A DNA stretch of 44,163 bases, from contig JBJHBG010000030.1 in NCBI GenBank assembly GCA_050485385.1, positions 1 through 44,163 on the forward strand, read 5' to 3'. Shown one piece after another: positions 17,120 to 26,178 of the stretch (position 1 is the first letter of the stretch; every line of letters starts with the position of its first letter). Position numbers and translations under genes: made by a program. A model generated the notes under the pieces. The model did no database searches. It was not told the DNA's origin and saw only the letters and a program-made list of their open reading frames with translations. Origin of the DNA: RECO01 sp050485385. GTDB lineage: Bacteria; Pseudomonadota; Alphaproteobacteria; Geminicoccales; Geminicoccaceae.

Positions 17120-18565
17120 ATGTACGGCATCGTCGTCATCCTCGCCGTGCTCGCGGCCTTGATCTATCTCGCCTTTCGCGGCGTCAGCCTGTTGATCCTG
17201 GCACCGGGTCTGGCGACGTTGGCGGTGCTCCTCACCCTCGATGGACCGCTGCTCGGCACCTACACCCAGGTGTTCATGGTCGCGACCGGCGACTTCATCA
17301 TCCAGTTCTTCCCGGTGTTCCTGCTCGGCGCCATTTTCGGCAAGCTGATGGAGGATTCGGGCAGTGCGGAGGTGATGGCCAACACCATCATCCGCCAGCT
17401 CGGCGAAAGCCGCGCCATCCTCGCGGTGGTCCTCTCCTGCGCGGTGATGACCTATGGCGGCGTGTCGCTGTTCGTCGTCGCCTTCGCGGTCTACCCGATC
17501 GCAGCGTCCCTGTTCCGCCGCGCCGACATCCCCAAGCGGCTGATCCCCGGCACCATCGCGCTCGGTGCGTTCAGCTTCACCATGACGGCGCTGCCCGGCA
17601 CGCCGGCGATCCAGAACGCCATTCCGATGCCGTTCTTCGGCACGTCGCCCTTCGCCGCTCCCGGTCTCGGCATCATCGCGGCGGCGGTCATGTTCGGGCT
17701 CGGCATGTGGTGGCTGACGTTCCGCGCCGGCAGGCTCGCGCACGAGGGCTATGGCGACCACGAAGATACCCAGCCGCAACCCGACAAGGATCTGCGCGAG
17801 AAGGCGGCAGGCGAGGGGTTCGATCTCATGGAGGTGCCCGTCGCCGCGCGCGTCGACGAGTTGCCGAGCCCGGTCGTCGCCATCCTGCCGCTGGTGCTGG
17901 TGGTGGCGCTCAACCTCGTCTTCACCTTCTTGATCATCCCGCGCATGGACACCGCGTTCCTGGCGCTGCCGCAGTTCGGCGAGACGTCCATCGACCAGGT
18001 GCGTGGCATCTGGGCGGTGATCGCGGCGCTGGTGATCTCGATCATGGTCGTCATCGCGCTCAACTGGCAGCGGCTGCCGACGCTGAAGCGGACGGTCGAT
18101 GACGGCGCCAACGCGTCGCTGTTGCCCATCTTCAACACGGCGAGCCTCGTCGGCTTCGGCGCTGTCATCGCCTCGCTCGCGGCCTTCGTCCTGATCCGCG
18201 ACGCCGTGGTCGGGCTCGGTGGCGACAATCCGCTGATCTCGCTCGCGATCGCAACCAACGTGCTGGCGGGCATGACCGGCTCGGCGTCGGGCGGCATGAG
18301 CATCGCGCTGTCCACGCTCGGCGACACCTATCTGGCCATGGCCGAGGCGCAGGGTATCAGCCCGGACCTGCTGCACCGGGTGGCCGCCGTGGCGACGGGC
18401 GGGCTCGACACGCTGCCGCACAACGGTGCCGTGATCACGCTCTTGGCGATCTGCGGGCTGACGCATCGCCAGGCCTATTTCGATCTGGCGATGGCGGCGA
18501 TGCTGATGCCGTTCGTGGCGCTGGTCGTGCTGATCACGCTGGGCACCGTGTTCGGCAGCTTCTGA
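17120..18565 (+). CDS. GntP-family permease
   Basis: A 481-residue inner-membrane transporter with about 12 hydrophobic segments and a charged cytoplasmic loop in the middle (roughly residues 205-255). Family features include MEDSGSAEVMANTIIRQLG, TMTALPGTPAIQNAIP and, near the C-terminus, MTGSASGGMSIALSTLG and GGLDTLPHNGAVIT. GntP relatives carry gluconate, other hydroxyacids or short-chain organic acids by proton symport. This subgroup is closer to the unassigned hydroxyacid permeases than to gluconate GntP, so the substrate stays open. The ATG at 17120 lies five bases after the patatin stop, indicating one operon. A strong hairpin and a T run follow the gene. Confidence 0.87.
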   Translation: MYGIVVILAVLAALIYLAFRGVSLLILAPGLATLAVLLTLDGPLLGTYTQVFMVATGDFIIQFFPVFLLGAIFGKLMEDSGSAEVMANTIIRQLGESRAILAVVLSCAVMTYGGVSLFVVAFAVYPIAASLFRRADIPKRLIPGTIALGAFSFTMTALPGTPAIQNAIPMPFFGTSPFAAPGLGIIAAAVMFGLGMWWLTFRAGRLAHEGYGDHEDTQPQPDKDLREKAAGEGFDLMEVPVAARVDELPSPVVAILPLVLVVALNLVFTFLIIPRMDTAFLALPQFGETSIDQVRGIWAVIAALVISIMVVIALNWQRLPTLKRTVDDGANASLLPIFNTASLVGFGAVIASLAAFVLIRDAVVGLGGDNPLISLAIATNVLAGMTGSASGGMSIALSTLGDTYLAMAEAQGISPDLLHRVAAVATGGLDTLPHNGAVITLLAICGLTHRQAYFDLAMAAMLMPFVALVVLITLGTVFGSF

Positions 18566-18578
18566 GCAACGTGCTCGT

Positions 18579-18645
18579 GCGCCGGCCGTCGCGCGGCGCG
18601 ATGGCCGGCGCCGCAGCGCCCAGCCAGATCCTGATACTTTTTTTT
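18579..18645 (+). terminator. Terminator-like hairpin with distant T run
   Basis: A 12-base-pair stem (18579-18590 with 18600-18611, GCGCCGGCCGTC pairing GATGGCCGGCGC with one G-T pair) begins 13 bases after the permease stop. A run of eight T lies at 18638-18645. The T run is 26 bases beyond the stem, so this is not a textbook intrinsic terminator. It could still end the patatin-GntP transcript. Confidence 0.4.
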
Positions 18646-18763
18646 CATAATACAGATTCCTCGATGTTTGGATGGCGCTGGGCGAGCCGATACCTTACGG
18701 CCGCCGGCCCACTTGCCCTTCGCCGCCCCGTCACCCGCACGTCGGTCGATGAGCCGTCCCGGC

Positions 18764-19987
18764 TCAGGCGGTGGCCGCGGACTTGCGCCGGTCGGCGCGG
18801 ACAAGGCCGGCGACCAGCAGCGCACCGACCAGGGCAAGAACGGCCGCGAGCAGGAAGGTGGTGGCAAAACTGCCGATCAAGCCGTAGGCGATGGCGAAGC
18901 CGGCGGGGCCGAGGATGGTGCCGACGAACACGACGGTCATGGCACCGCCCGTCGCTTGTCCGGCACCCGCGCTACCGGCGATCCGCGCCACCTCCGCGAC
19001 GTAGACGCCGTTCCAGCCGATCGCCGTGAAGCCGAGCACGACGAGGATCGGCGCCGCCATGCCGTCGGGAAGCAACGGCGAGAGCCCGAGCGCCAGGCAG
19101 GCGATGGCGCTGGTAGCGCCGGTCAACAGGAGCGTGCGCGGTCCGCCCAGCCAGCGGTCGGCCAAGGCCCCCCAAAAGAGCCGGCCGACCACGCCGGCGG
19201 CCTGCACGAGTGCTAGGACGGCGCCGGCGGCAACCAGACCGTAGCCGAGTTCCTCCACCAGCAGCGTTACCGTGTAGCCCATGATCATGAGCTGGACGGC
19301 GGAATAGGTCAGGCAAGCGAGCACCAGGCGCCGCAGCGACCGGGTCCGCCAGACGAGGCCCAGTGCCGCCAACGGGCTGGCGGCGATGCGTCGCGAGCGG
19401 TCGCGGTCGCTGTCGGCCTTCTCCCGCAGCGGCTGCAGGAGAAGGCCGAGGGCAAGGCAGAGGCCCGCGCCGACCAGGAGCGCGATCTGCCAACCGGCGC
19501 CGACCGTCACGGCCGGAATCAGCAGGCCCGCGAGCATGCCGCCGACGGGCACGCCCGTCTGCTTGATCGAGAACACGAGATTGCGGTTGCGCTCGTCCGT
19601 GGCGCGCGCGAGCAGATGGGCCGCGGCGGGGTTGGTGAGCCCGTAGCCGGCGCCGATGACGAGCGAGCCGAGGGCGATGACCGCGACGCTCGGCACGGCG
19701 GCGAGCGCGAGACCCAAGGTTGCGAGGCCGAGGGCCGTCTGCATCGCCCGAACGGCGCCGAACCGGGCGACTGCGTCGCCTGCGATCGCCGAAGCGAGCA
19801 CGGCCGTGACGTAGACCGTGGTGATCTGGAAGCCGACGACGCCGGCATCGAGGCCGAGATCGGCGGCGAGCGCCGGCCCGACGGCCGCGACCGCGAGCAT
19901 CGCCATGGCTAGCAGGGTCTGTACCGCGGTACAGGCCGCCAGCACTCGCGCCACCCCTGCGCCCGTTCGCTGCGGCCGCTCCGCCAC
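18764..19987 (-). CDS. MFS transporter
   Basis: A 407-residue major facilitator superfamily protein with 12 predicted membrane helices in two six-helix halves joined by a charged loop (EKADSDRDRSRR). The N half has GAGYGLTNPAAAHLLAR and the KQTGVPVGGMLAG motif near helix 5; the C half has FWGALADRWLGGPR, the MFS A-type loop. KQTGVPVG resembles transporters of the CynX/NarK-like, NNP-related groups, but the substrate is not readable. I placed the start at GTG 19987, which has GGGAGG five bases upstream. An in-frame ATG at 20029 has no visible ribosome-binding site. The gene is transcribed alone, divergent from hpnH. Confidence 0.85.
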   Translation of the reverse strand: MAERPQRTGAGVARVLAACTAVQTLLAMAMLAVAAVGPALAADLGLDAGVVGFQITTVYVTAVLASAIAGDAVARFGAVRAMQTALGLATLGLALAAVPSVAVIALGSLVIGAGYGLTNPAAAHLLARATDERNRNLVFSIKQTGVPVGGMLAGLLIPAVTVGAGWQIALLVGAGLCLALGLLLQPLREKADSDRDRSRRIAASPLAALGLVWRTRSLRRLVLACLTYSAVQLMIMGYTVTLLVEELGYGLVAAGAVLALVQAAGVVGRLFWGALADRWLGGPRTLLLTGATSAIACLALGLSPLLPDGMAAPILVVLGFTAIGWNGVYVAEVARIAGSAGAGQATGGAMTVVFVGTILGPAGFAIAYGLIGSFATTFLLAAVLALVGALLVAGLVRADRRKSAATA

Positions 19988-19992
19988 CGACA

Positions 19993-19998
19993 CCTCCC
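19993..19998 (-). promoter_or_regulatory. Ribosome-binding site of MFS gene
   Basis: GGGAGG on the minus strand, five bases before the GTG at 19987. It decides the start, because the ATG 42 bases upstream has no Shine-Dalgarno. Confidence 0.6.
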
Positions 19999-20194
19999 AG
20001 CTTGGCTCCGGGTCGTGTCGGCCAGCCATTCAGCGTCGACAAGGCCGCCCGCTGCAAGGCCGCTGCGCGCCAACAGCCGCCGACGCCATGAAGTCATGCG
20101 CACCGCGTACGGTACAATGACGTCGGCGTGATTGTGTCCTCGCTGCGGTTGCGCTTCACTCCCTCTTCGTGTTGGTACGCGAGCGAACCTGTCC

Positions 20195-20200
20195 AAAGGA
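20195..20200 (+). promoter_or_regulatory. Ribosome-binding site of hpnH
   Basis: AAAGGA nine bases before the TTG at 20210. With the conserved HpnH N-terminus it supports TTG as the start codon, rather than the ATG 78 bases upstream. Confidence 0.6.
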
Positions 20201-20209
20201 TTTTCGCCG

Positions 20210-21352
20210 TTGTCGATCCCCCTGATCCAGCAACTCCGCGTCGGCGCGTACATCCTCCGGCAGAAGCTCGGGGGCCGCAAGCGCTACCCGCTTGTGCTGA
20301 TGCTCGAGCCCCTGTTCCGCTGCAATCTGGCCTGCGCCGGCTGCGGCAAAATCGACTATCCGAAGCCGATCCTGGATCGTCATCTGAGCGTCGCCGACTG
20401 CCTCGCGGCGGTCGACGAGTGCGGTGCTCCGATCGTCTCCATTCCTGGAGGCGAGCCGCTCCTGCATCCGGGCATCAAGGAGGTCGTCGAGGGCATCGTC
20501 GCCCGCAAGAAGTTCGTCTATCTCTGCACCAACGCGCTGCTGCTCGAGAGGAAGCTCGATCTCTTCACGCCCAGCGTCTACCTCACCTTCTCCGTGCATC
20601 TCGACGGGCTCCGGGAAGAGCACGACAAGTCGGTCTGCCAGGACGGTGTCTTCGACCGGGCGGTGCGGGCGATCGAGGCGGCGCGGGACCGGGGCTTCCG
20701 GGTCACCATCAACTGCACGCTGTTCAACAATGCCGACGCCGAGCGAGTCGCCGCGTTCTTCGACTACGCCTCCTCGCTCGGCGTCGAGGGCATCACGGTC
20801 TCACCCGGCTACGCCTACGAGCGCGCCCCCGACCAGCAGCATTTCTTGAACCGCCAGCAGACGCGGAGCCTATTCCGCGACGTGTTTCGCCGTGGCAAGG
20901 GCAAGAAGTGGGTGTTCAACCAGTCCTCGCTCTACCTCGACTTTCTCGCCGGCAACCAGGACTACCGTTGCACGCCCTGGGGCAATCCCACGCGCAACAT
21001 CTTCGGCTGGCAGCGTCCCTGCTACCTCGTGGGCGAGGGTTTCGCCTCGAGCTTCCGGGAGTTGATGGACACCACGGACTGGGATCGCTACGGCACCGGT
21101 GCCTACGAGAAGTGCGCCGACTGCATGGTCCATTGCGGCTTCGAGCCAACCGCCGTGAACGACACCATCGCCAAGCCTTGGAAGGCGTTGCGCGTGGCGC
21201 TTAGGGGGATCGAGACCGAGCAGCCGATGGTCCCCGATATCGACCTCTCCGGGCAGCGCCCGGCCGACTACGTGTTCGAGCGGCACGTGCAAAAGGCGCT
21301 AGAGGAGCCCCTGCCCGGCGAGACGCGCGAGCGTCGCCGCCGCGTCTCTTAG
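20210..21352 (+). CDS. hpnH: Adenosyl-hopene transferase HpnH (radical SAM)
   Basis: A 380-residue radical SAM enzyme that joins a 5'-deoxyadenosyl group to diploptene (hopene) to make adenosylhopane, the first step to C35 hopanoids. The iron-sulfur cluster ligands are Cys38, Cys42 and Cys45 (FRCNLACAGCGK). The N-terminal VGAYILRQKLGGRKRYPLVL and the C-terminal cysteine-bearing segment (CADCMVHCGFEP) are characteristic of HpnH. The start is taken as TTG 20210, giving MSIPLIQQLRVGAY, as in other HpnH proteins. It runs convergent to hpnG, and the two coding regions overlap by 54 bases at their 3' ends. It is the only hopanoid gene here on the plus strand, so it needs its own promoter. Confidence 0.95.
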   Translation: MSIPLIQQLRVGAYILRQKLGGRKRYPLVLMLEPLFRCNLACAGCGKIDYPKPILDRHLSVADCLAAVDECGAPIVSIPGGEPLLHPGIKEVVEGIVARKKFVYLCTNALLLERKLDLFTPSVYLTFSVHLDGLREEHDKSVCQDGVFDRAVRAIEAARDRGFRVTINCTLFNNADAERVAAFFDYASSLGVEGITVSPGYAYERAPDQQHFLNRQQTRSLFRDVFRRGKGKKWVFNQSSLYLDFLAGNQDYRCTPWGNPTRNIFGWQRPCYLVGEGFASSFRELMDTTDWDRYGTGAYEKCADCMVHCGFEPTAVNDTIAKPWKALRVALRGIETEQPMVPDIDLSGQRPADYVFERHVQKALEEPLPGETRERRRRVS

Positions 21353-21967
21353 GCTCGCGTCGGCGGCGCGGGCGTCCCTGGCGGCCCGCCAGACCAGCCG
21401 CCACTCCCGCGGCCACCCCGTCAGTGCCGCCGCCGCTGCGAGCGGCCGGAGCCGCCCGTCGTCCCCCATCGCCACCCGGGCGACGTGGGGCAACGGGCGG
21501 GTGGCCGGATCGGCGACGGCCCGCACGACCAGGGCACGAACGCCGTGCTCGGCGGCGACACGGGCAACGGCGGCACTCTCCATGTCTACGGCAACGAAGC
21601 CGCGCGCCGCCGCCTCGCGCTTGGCGTCCAGGTCGGCCAGCGGCTCTGCCACCGAGAGGAGCCGCCCCCCCTCGCCCGTCAGCTCGTGCCGCAGTGCCGC
21701 TCCCGCCAACGCCATCTCGCCATCCTCGTCGGCGACCGCATCCGGCACGACGCGGATGCCCGGCATGAGGCGCGGATCGAGCCCGCCGCAAAGGCCGAAA
21801 CTCAGGATCACGTCCGGACCATCGTCTAGCACCGCGCGCGCCGCCCTCGTGGCCGCCTCGGGTCCCATGCCGACGGCGACGACGGGGGCTGCCGCGTAGT
21901 GACGGCCCCAGCCGCGCAGCAGGTTTCGACGCTCGCCCGCCAGCCCGCAGACGATGGCGACGCGCAT
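21299..21967 (-). CDS. hpnG: Hopanoid-associated nucleoside phosphorylase HpnG
   Basis: A 222-residue phosphorylase-like protein that removes adenine from adenosylhopane to give a ribosylhopane (phosphate) intermediate. It has the purine nucleoside phosphorylase fold features: VVAVGMGPEAA, ILSFGLCGGLD, and AVDMESAAVARVA with Asp128/Glu130, the ribose-contacting block. It starts six bases after shc, at the end of the long minus-strand hopanoid run. Its last 54 bases overlap the end of hpnH on the opposite strand. The product acts on the HpnH product, so the two opposed genes encode consecutive steps. Confidence 0.92.
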   Translation of the reverse strand: MRVAIVCGLAGERRNLLRGWGRHYAAAPVVAVGMGPEAATRAARAVLDDGPDVILSFGLCGGLDPRLMPGIRVVPDAVADEDGEMALAGAALRHELTGEGGRLLSVAEPLADLDAKREAAARGFVAVDMESAAVARVAAEHGVRALVVRAVADPATRPLPHVARVAMGDDGRLRPLAAAAALTGWPREWRLVWRAARDARAADASLRDAAATLARLAGQGLL

Positions 21968-21973
21968 CCCGGT

Positions 21974-23899
21974 TCAGATCCCGTAGGCCACCTCGCCGGC
22001 GTTGCTGCGGACGAGGTTGCGGTAGCGGGCCAGCGCCCAGAGCGGGAACACGTGCCGATAGCCGTGGTAGCGAAGGTAGAAGATGCGCGGAAAGCCCACC
22101 GCCGTGTGCCACGGCTCTTCCCACTCGGAGCCCTCGCGCGGGTGGTCGACGAGAAAGCGCACGCCGCGCTCGACCGCAGCCTCACCGGTGGCCCCGGCCG
22201 CCATCAGTCCCATCAGCGCCCAGGCGGTCTGCGACGGGGTCGATGTCTTCGCTTCGCCTCTCCGGTCGGCCCAGTAGGTGGCGCCGTCCTCGCCCCAGCC
22301 GCCATCCTCGCGCTGCTGCGAGAGAAGGTAGTCGACGGCCCGGCGCACGGCCGGGTCGTCCTGCGGCACGCCGAGCGCGTTGAGCGCGCTCAGCACCGAC
22401 CAGGTCCCGTAGACGTAGTTGGTGCCCCAGCGGCCGAACCAACTGCCGTCCGGCTCCTGCTCCCGGCGCAGATAGTCGAGCCCGCGTGCAACCTGCGGGT
22501 GGCTGGCGTCGTAGCCGATCTGCGCCAAGAAGCCGAGGCAGCGGGCGGTCACGTCCGCGGTCGGCGGATCGAGCAAGGCGCCGTGATCGGCGAAGGGGAT
22601 GTGGTTCAGGTACGACTTGGTGTTGTCGGCATCGAAGGCACCCCAGCCACCATCGGCGCTTTGCAGGCCGAGCACCCACTCGGCGGCGCGGGCGACGGCT
22701 TCGTCGTTGACCGGGTCCTTCGCCCGATCGAGTGCCATACCGATCAGGGCGGTGTCGTCGATGTCGGGGTAATGCGCATTGTCGTACTCGAACGCCCAAC
22801 CGCCAGGCCTGACGTCGGGCCGCTGCACGGCCCAATCGCCCTTCACGTCGAGGATCTGCTTCGCGCGCAGCCAAGCGGTGGCACGGGGATCGACGGTGCC
22901 GCCTGCCTCGGCCAGCGCATGCATGCTCAACGCCGTATCCCACACCGGCGACACGCAGGGCTGACAGAAGCGGCGTCCCTGATCGTCGACGGTGACGAGC
23001 TTGCGCACCGCACGCATGGCGAGCGAGCGCTCGGGGTGGTTGGGTCCCTGCCCCAATGCCGCGAACGCCATCACCGTGTTGGCCATCGCCGGGAAGATGG
23101 CGCCGAGGCCCTCCTCGCCGTTGAGCCGCTCGACGATGAAGCCGACGGCCCTGTCGATGGCGCGGCGGCGCAGCCGGCGCGAGAAGCGCGGCTCGGCGAC
23201 CTTGAGCAACTTGTCGAGCAGGAGGAACGCATCGCCGATCCGCGTGCCGGTCGGGTTCCGCAGGTAGTCCTGCTCGGCCTCGGGCGGGGTCGTGAACAAC
23301 TCGCGGATGTCGATGCCGCGCGGGTTGCGCGCCACGGGCTTGAGAGCGGTGACCACCAAAAGCGGCGCGATCACCGTGCGCGACCAGTAGGAGAACGCCC
23401 ACATGTTCACCGGAAACCACTTCGGCATGAGCATCAATTCGACCGGCATGGTCGGTACGGCACGCCAGGGAACCTGACCGAACAAGGCCAGGCTGTAGAG
23501 CGTGAACACGTTGGAGCGCGCCGCCCCGCCATGCGCCAGGATGGCGGCGCGGGCGCGGACCATGTGCGGCGCGTCGACCTCGTCGCCCACGAGCTTGAGG
23601 GCGAAATACGCCTTGACGCTGGCACTGACGTTGAAGTCGCCGCCATGAAACAGCGGCCAGCCGCCGTGCTCGCCTTGCAGCGAGCGGATGTAGACCGCGA
23701 GATCCGTCTGCAGCGACGGGTCCATCTCGTCGAGGAAATGCTCGAGCATGATGTATTCGGCGCTGATCGTGGCGTCCGCTTCGAGCGGAAACACCCAATG
23801 GCCGTCGTCCTGCTGGCGCTGTTCCAGTGAGGTCGCGGCGTCGTCCACGATGGCGTCGACCCGCTCCAGAAGCTCGTTCGTCGATCGTTCCAACGACAA
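21974..23899 (-). CDS. shc: Squalene-hopene cyclase
   Basis: Cyclises squalene to hopene and hopanol at the inner membrane. The 641-residue length is normal. The catalytic DXDD motif is DIDD at residues 379-382, very close to the position in characterised cyclases. QW-type repeats are spread along the chain (for example QQDDGHWVF, QSADGGWGAF, QEPDGSWFGRW, QREDGGWGED). The start is uncertain. The open frame continues upstream into hpnE, but the conserved family start falls near 23899, where two in-frame TTG codons (23899 and 23893) occur and no ATG or GTG is available. I chose TTG 23899 with a weak GGAA upstream, 23 bases after hpnE. hpnG follows after six bases. Confidence 0.93.
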   Translation of the reverse strand: MSLERSTNELLERVDAIVDDAATSLEQRQQDDGHWVFPLEADATISAEYIMLEHFLDEMDPSLQTDLAVYIRSLQGEHGGWPLFHGGDFNVSASVKAYFALKLVGDEVDAPHMVRARAAILAHGGAARSNVFTLYSLALFGQVPWRAVPTMPVELMLMPKWFPVNMWAFSYWSRTVIAPLLVVTALKPVARNPRGIDIRELFTTPPEAEQDYLRNPTGTRIGDAFLLLDKLLKVAEPRFSRRLRRRAIDRAVGFIVERLNGEEGLGAIFPAMANTVMAFAALGQGPNHPERSLAMRAVRKLVTVDDQGRRFCQPCVSPVWDTALSMHALAEAGGTVDPRATAWLRAKQILDVKGDWAVQRPDVRPGGWAFEYDNAHYPDIDDTALIGMALDRAKDPVNDEAVARAAEWVLGLQSADGGWGAFDADNTKSYLNHIPFADHGALLDPPTADVTARCLGFLAQIGYDASHPQVARGLDYLRREQEPDGSWFGRWGTNYVYGTWSVLSALNALGVPQDDPAVRRAVDYLLSQQREDGGWGEDGATYWADRRGEAKTSTPSQTAWALMGLMAAGATGEAAVERGVRFLVDHPREGSEWEEPWHTAVGFPRIFYLRYHGYRHVFPLWALARYRNLVRSNAGEVAYGI

Positions 23900-23922
23900 G
23901 GCAGTTCCAGTGGAAACGGGGG

Positions 23923-25224
23923 TCAGGATCGCACCGCCGCCAGCATCAGCGGGCTTTGCTGCGATGCAGCGTGCGGGCGTGTATGTAGCAGGCGTGTCGC
24001 CGTTTCGCCACTCCGTACGGCACTCTCGATGGTGGCGGGGAGACCGGTCGCGGTCCAGTCGCCGGCCAGTGCCAAATTGGTGAATGCGGTGCGATGCGGC
24101 CAGCGACGTGAGGCCGCGCCGGGCGACTGCACCGGCGTCGCCCGCCGCTCCTTCACTACACGCCACGGTGGCAACGCCATGTCCTCGGGCAATCGCAAGG
24201 CCTTGCGCACCTCCGACCAGAGGCCGGACGCGAGGGCTTCGGCTGGCCGGTCGACCACGGCCTCGGCGGCACTGACCGTCACCGCGGCCACGTCGTCGCG
24301 GCGGAAGACCCACTGTGCCAGCCCGCCGACGACGCCGAGCAGGCTCGGTTGCGTCACCGGCATGTCTGCCAGGAGAAAATGCACGTTCAAGATGGGCGCG
24401 TAGGCGTCCGGCTCGCGCAATCCGGCAACGAGCCCCGCCGTGGCCCAGGGCGGCGTTGCCAGGACGACCGCATCGTCCGGCGCGAGCCGGCGCCACGCAC
24501 CGTCGACGCGCAGGCCCATGACGCGGTCTCCGACGACGTCCAGCGCCTCCACCCGGGCGCCGAACCGAAGCTCGGCCCCCTGCCCGCGTAGCCAAGCGAC
24601 CGCGGGCTCGACCAGAGCATCGCCGAGGCCGTGACGAGCCAAGAGCGGACGGCAATGCGCCTCGCCCCGGGCAAAGGTCTCCAGCAAGACCGGGCGGAGC
24701 AGAACGGCGGCGCCGCGATCGGCCGCCGTGTTCAGCACGCCCACGGCGAGCGGCTCCCAGAACCGCGCAAAGGCAACGTCATCGCTCGGCAGCACGTCTG
24801 CGACGGTGCGTCCGGGACCGGCGGTCACCAGGCCCATGCCACGGACGAGCGAGGCGAGACTTGCCCCTTTGGGTCGCCGTTCACGGTCGAACAGCCACCA
24901 GGGTAGCCGGCCGGCGCTCGGGCGGACGGTCCAGCGCTCGCCGGTCGCGAGGTCGACGAAGGGAAAGGCCGCGGGCGCCAACTCCACCATGCGGTCGGCC
25001 GTGCCGATCCGCGCCAGGTAGTCGCCCACCGCTTTGTTGCCCGACAGGATGAGGTGGTTGCCGTTGTCGATCCGGCGGCCGAGCGTCGGATCGTCGAACG
25101 AGCGACAACGACCGCCGGCGTGGCGCGCCATCTCCAGGAGGACGACCGCTCCCCCTCGGGCCGCCTCGGCCGTCGCTGCGGCAAGCCCCGCCATGCCGGC
25201 ACCGACGACGTAGAGCGTGCCCAT
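23923..25224 (-). CDS. hpnE: Hydroxysqualene dehydroxylase HpnE
   Basis: A 433-residue FAD-dependent amine-oxidase-type protein that reduces hydroxysqualene to squalene, the third step from farnesyl diphosphate in the HpnCDE route. The dinucleotide-binding motif VVGAGMAGLAAA is at residues 6-17, followed by GGRCRSFDD and a C-terminal FAD block (NLALAGDWTATGLPATIESA). The ATG at 25224 overlaps the hpnD stop (TGATG), so translation is coupled. shc follows after 23 bases. Length and order match hpnC-hpnD-hpnE-shc clusters elsewhere. Confidence 0.94.
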   Translation of the reverse strand: MGTLYVVGAGMAGLAAATAEAARGGAVVLLEMARHAGGRCRSFDDPTLGRRIDNGNHLILSGNKAVGDYLARIGTADRMVELAPAAFPFVDLATGERWTVRPSAGRLPWWLFDRERRPKGASLASLVRGMGLVTAGPGRTVADVLPSDDVAFARFWEPLAVGVLNTAADRGAAVLLRPVLLETFARGEAHCRPLLARHGLGDALVEPAVAWLRGQGAELRFGARVEALDVVGDRVMGLRVDGAWRRLAPDDAVVLATPPWATAGLVAGLREPDAYAPILNVHFLLADMPVTQPSLLGVVGGLAQWVFRRDDVAAVTVSAAEAVVDRPAEALASGLWSEVRKALRLPEDMALPPWRVVKERRATPVQSPGAASRRWPHRTAFTNLALAGDWTATGLPATIESAVRSGETATRLLHTRPHAASQQSPLMLAAVRS

Positions 25225-26090
25225 CAGCCGCCGCCGAACGCCGAACGGAAGGCGATCCAGAGCTTCCTCGCCTTGCTCGGTCCCACGGCGCGGCGCGGCG
25301 CCTGCCAGCCGCGCGCCTGGAGCCGGTCGAAGGTGCAACGATAGACCGCCATCATCATCCGTGCCGGCCGGATGCGGCGCCGGTCGCAGGCCCGAATCGC
25401 GGCCGCCGCGTCGTCGTACGCCCGCTGCGCCTCGAAGGCCAAGCCCTCGCACACCTCGGCAAGCCGGGGGTGCGTCAGTGCCGCTTCGGGCTCCGGCGGC
25501 ACGCCGGCCGCCGCCAGGGCCTCGCGTGGCAGGTAGAGCCGGCCGAGGGCGGCGTCCTCGTCGACGTCGCGCAGGATGTTGGTGAGTTGCAGGGCGCGGC
25601 CGAGCGGGTCGGCGACCGCCCTGCCCCGTGGCCCCGGCTCGCCGAACACGGGCACGCACAGGCGCCCGACGGCGCTGGCGACACGGTCGCAGTAGAGGTC
25701 GAGTTCGACGCGTGAGGGTGCTACCACGGGGCCTTCCGCGTCCGTCGCCATGCCATCGACGATGGCTTCGAAATCGGTCCGGTCCAGCCCGTAGCGGTGG
25801 ATGCCGCAGGCGAGCACGCGGGTCGTCGGCCGGGTCGGCTTGCCGGCATAGAGCCTGGCGACCTCCTGGCGCCAGAAGTCGAGATCCTGGAGCTTCCGCG
25901 CGCGCGGCCGGTCGTCGTCGGCGATGTCGTCGACCTCGCGGCAAAAAGCGTAGATGGCGAAGACGATGCGCCGTCGTGGCGGTGGCAATAGCCGCATCGC
26001 CCAGAAGAACGACGAGCCCGCCGCCGCAACCACGCCGTCGACGTAGAGTCGATCGACCGGGCTCGGCTCCGCGGACGAGGCCAGGGTCAT
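25224..26090 (-). CDS. hpnD: Presqualene diphosphate synthase HpnD
   Basis: A 288-residue trans-isoprenyl diphosphate synthase-like enzyme that condenses two farnesyl diphosphates to presqualene diphosphate. Two aspartate-rich magnesium-binding motifs are present: REVDDIADDD (Asp54, 55, 58) and NILRDVDEDA (Asp175, 177, 179). I chose the ATG at 26090, giving MTLASSAEPS, because GGAG lies five bases upstream. In-frame ATGs at 26108 and 26135 have poorer sites. An 88-base gap separates it from hpnB, the widest gap within the hopanoid run. The stop overlaps hpnE. Confidence 0.93.
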   Translation of the reverse strand: MTLASSAEPSPVDRLYVDGVVAAAGSSFFWAMRLLPPPRRRIVFAIYAFCREVDDIADDDRPRARKLQDLDFWRQEVARLYAGKPTRPTTRVLACGIHRYGLDRTDFEAIVDGMATDAEGPVVAPSRVELDLYCDRVASAVGRLCVPVFGEPGPRGRAVADPLGRALQLTNILRDVDEDAALGRLYLPREALAAAGVPPEPEAALTHPRLAEVCEGLAFEAQRAYDDAAAAIRACDRRRIRPARMMMAVYRCTFDRLQARGWQAPRRAVGPSKARKLWIAFRSAFGGG

Positions 26091-26178
26091 GAGGTCTCCG
26101 TAACGCATTCCCGCGCGCATGCCGAAAGAGGACAACCTTCCGCGCTCGCGCCGTCAAGGGGGCAGTCGACGCGGGCGG

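Noticed and set aside
23900..24655. N-terminal extension of squalene-hopene cyclase to 893 residues
   Set aside because: It lies wholly inside hpnE in another frame and has no cyclase similarity.
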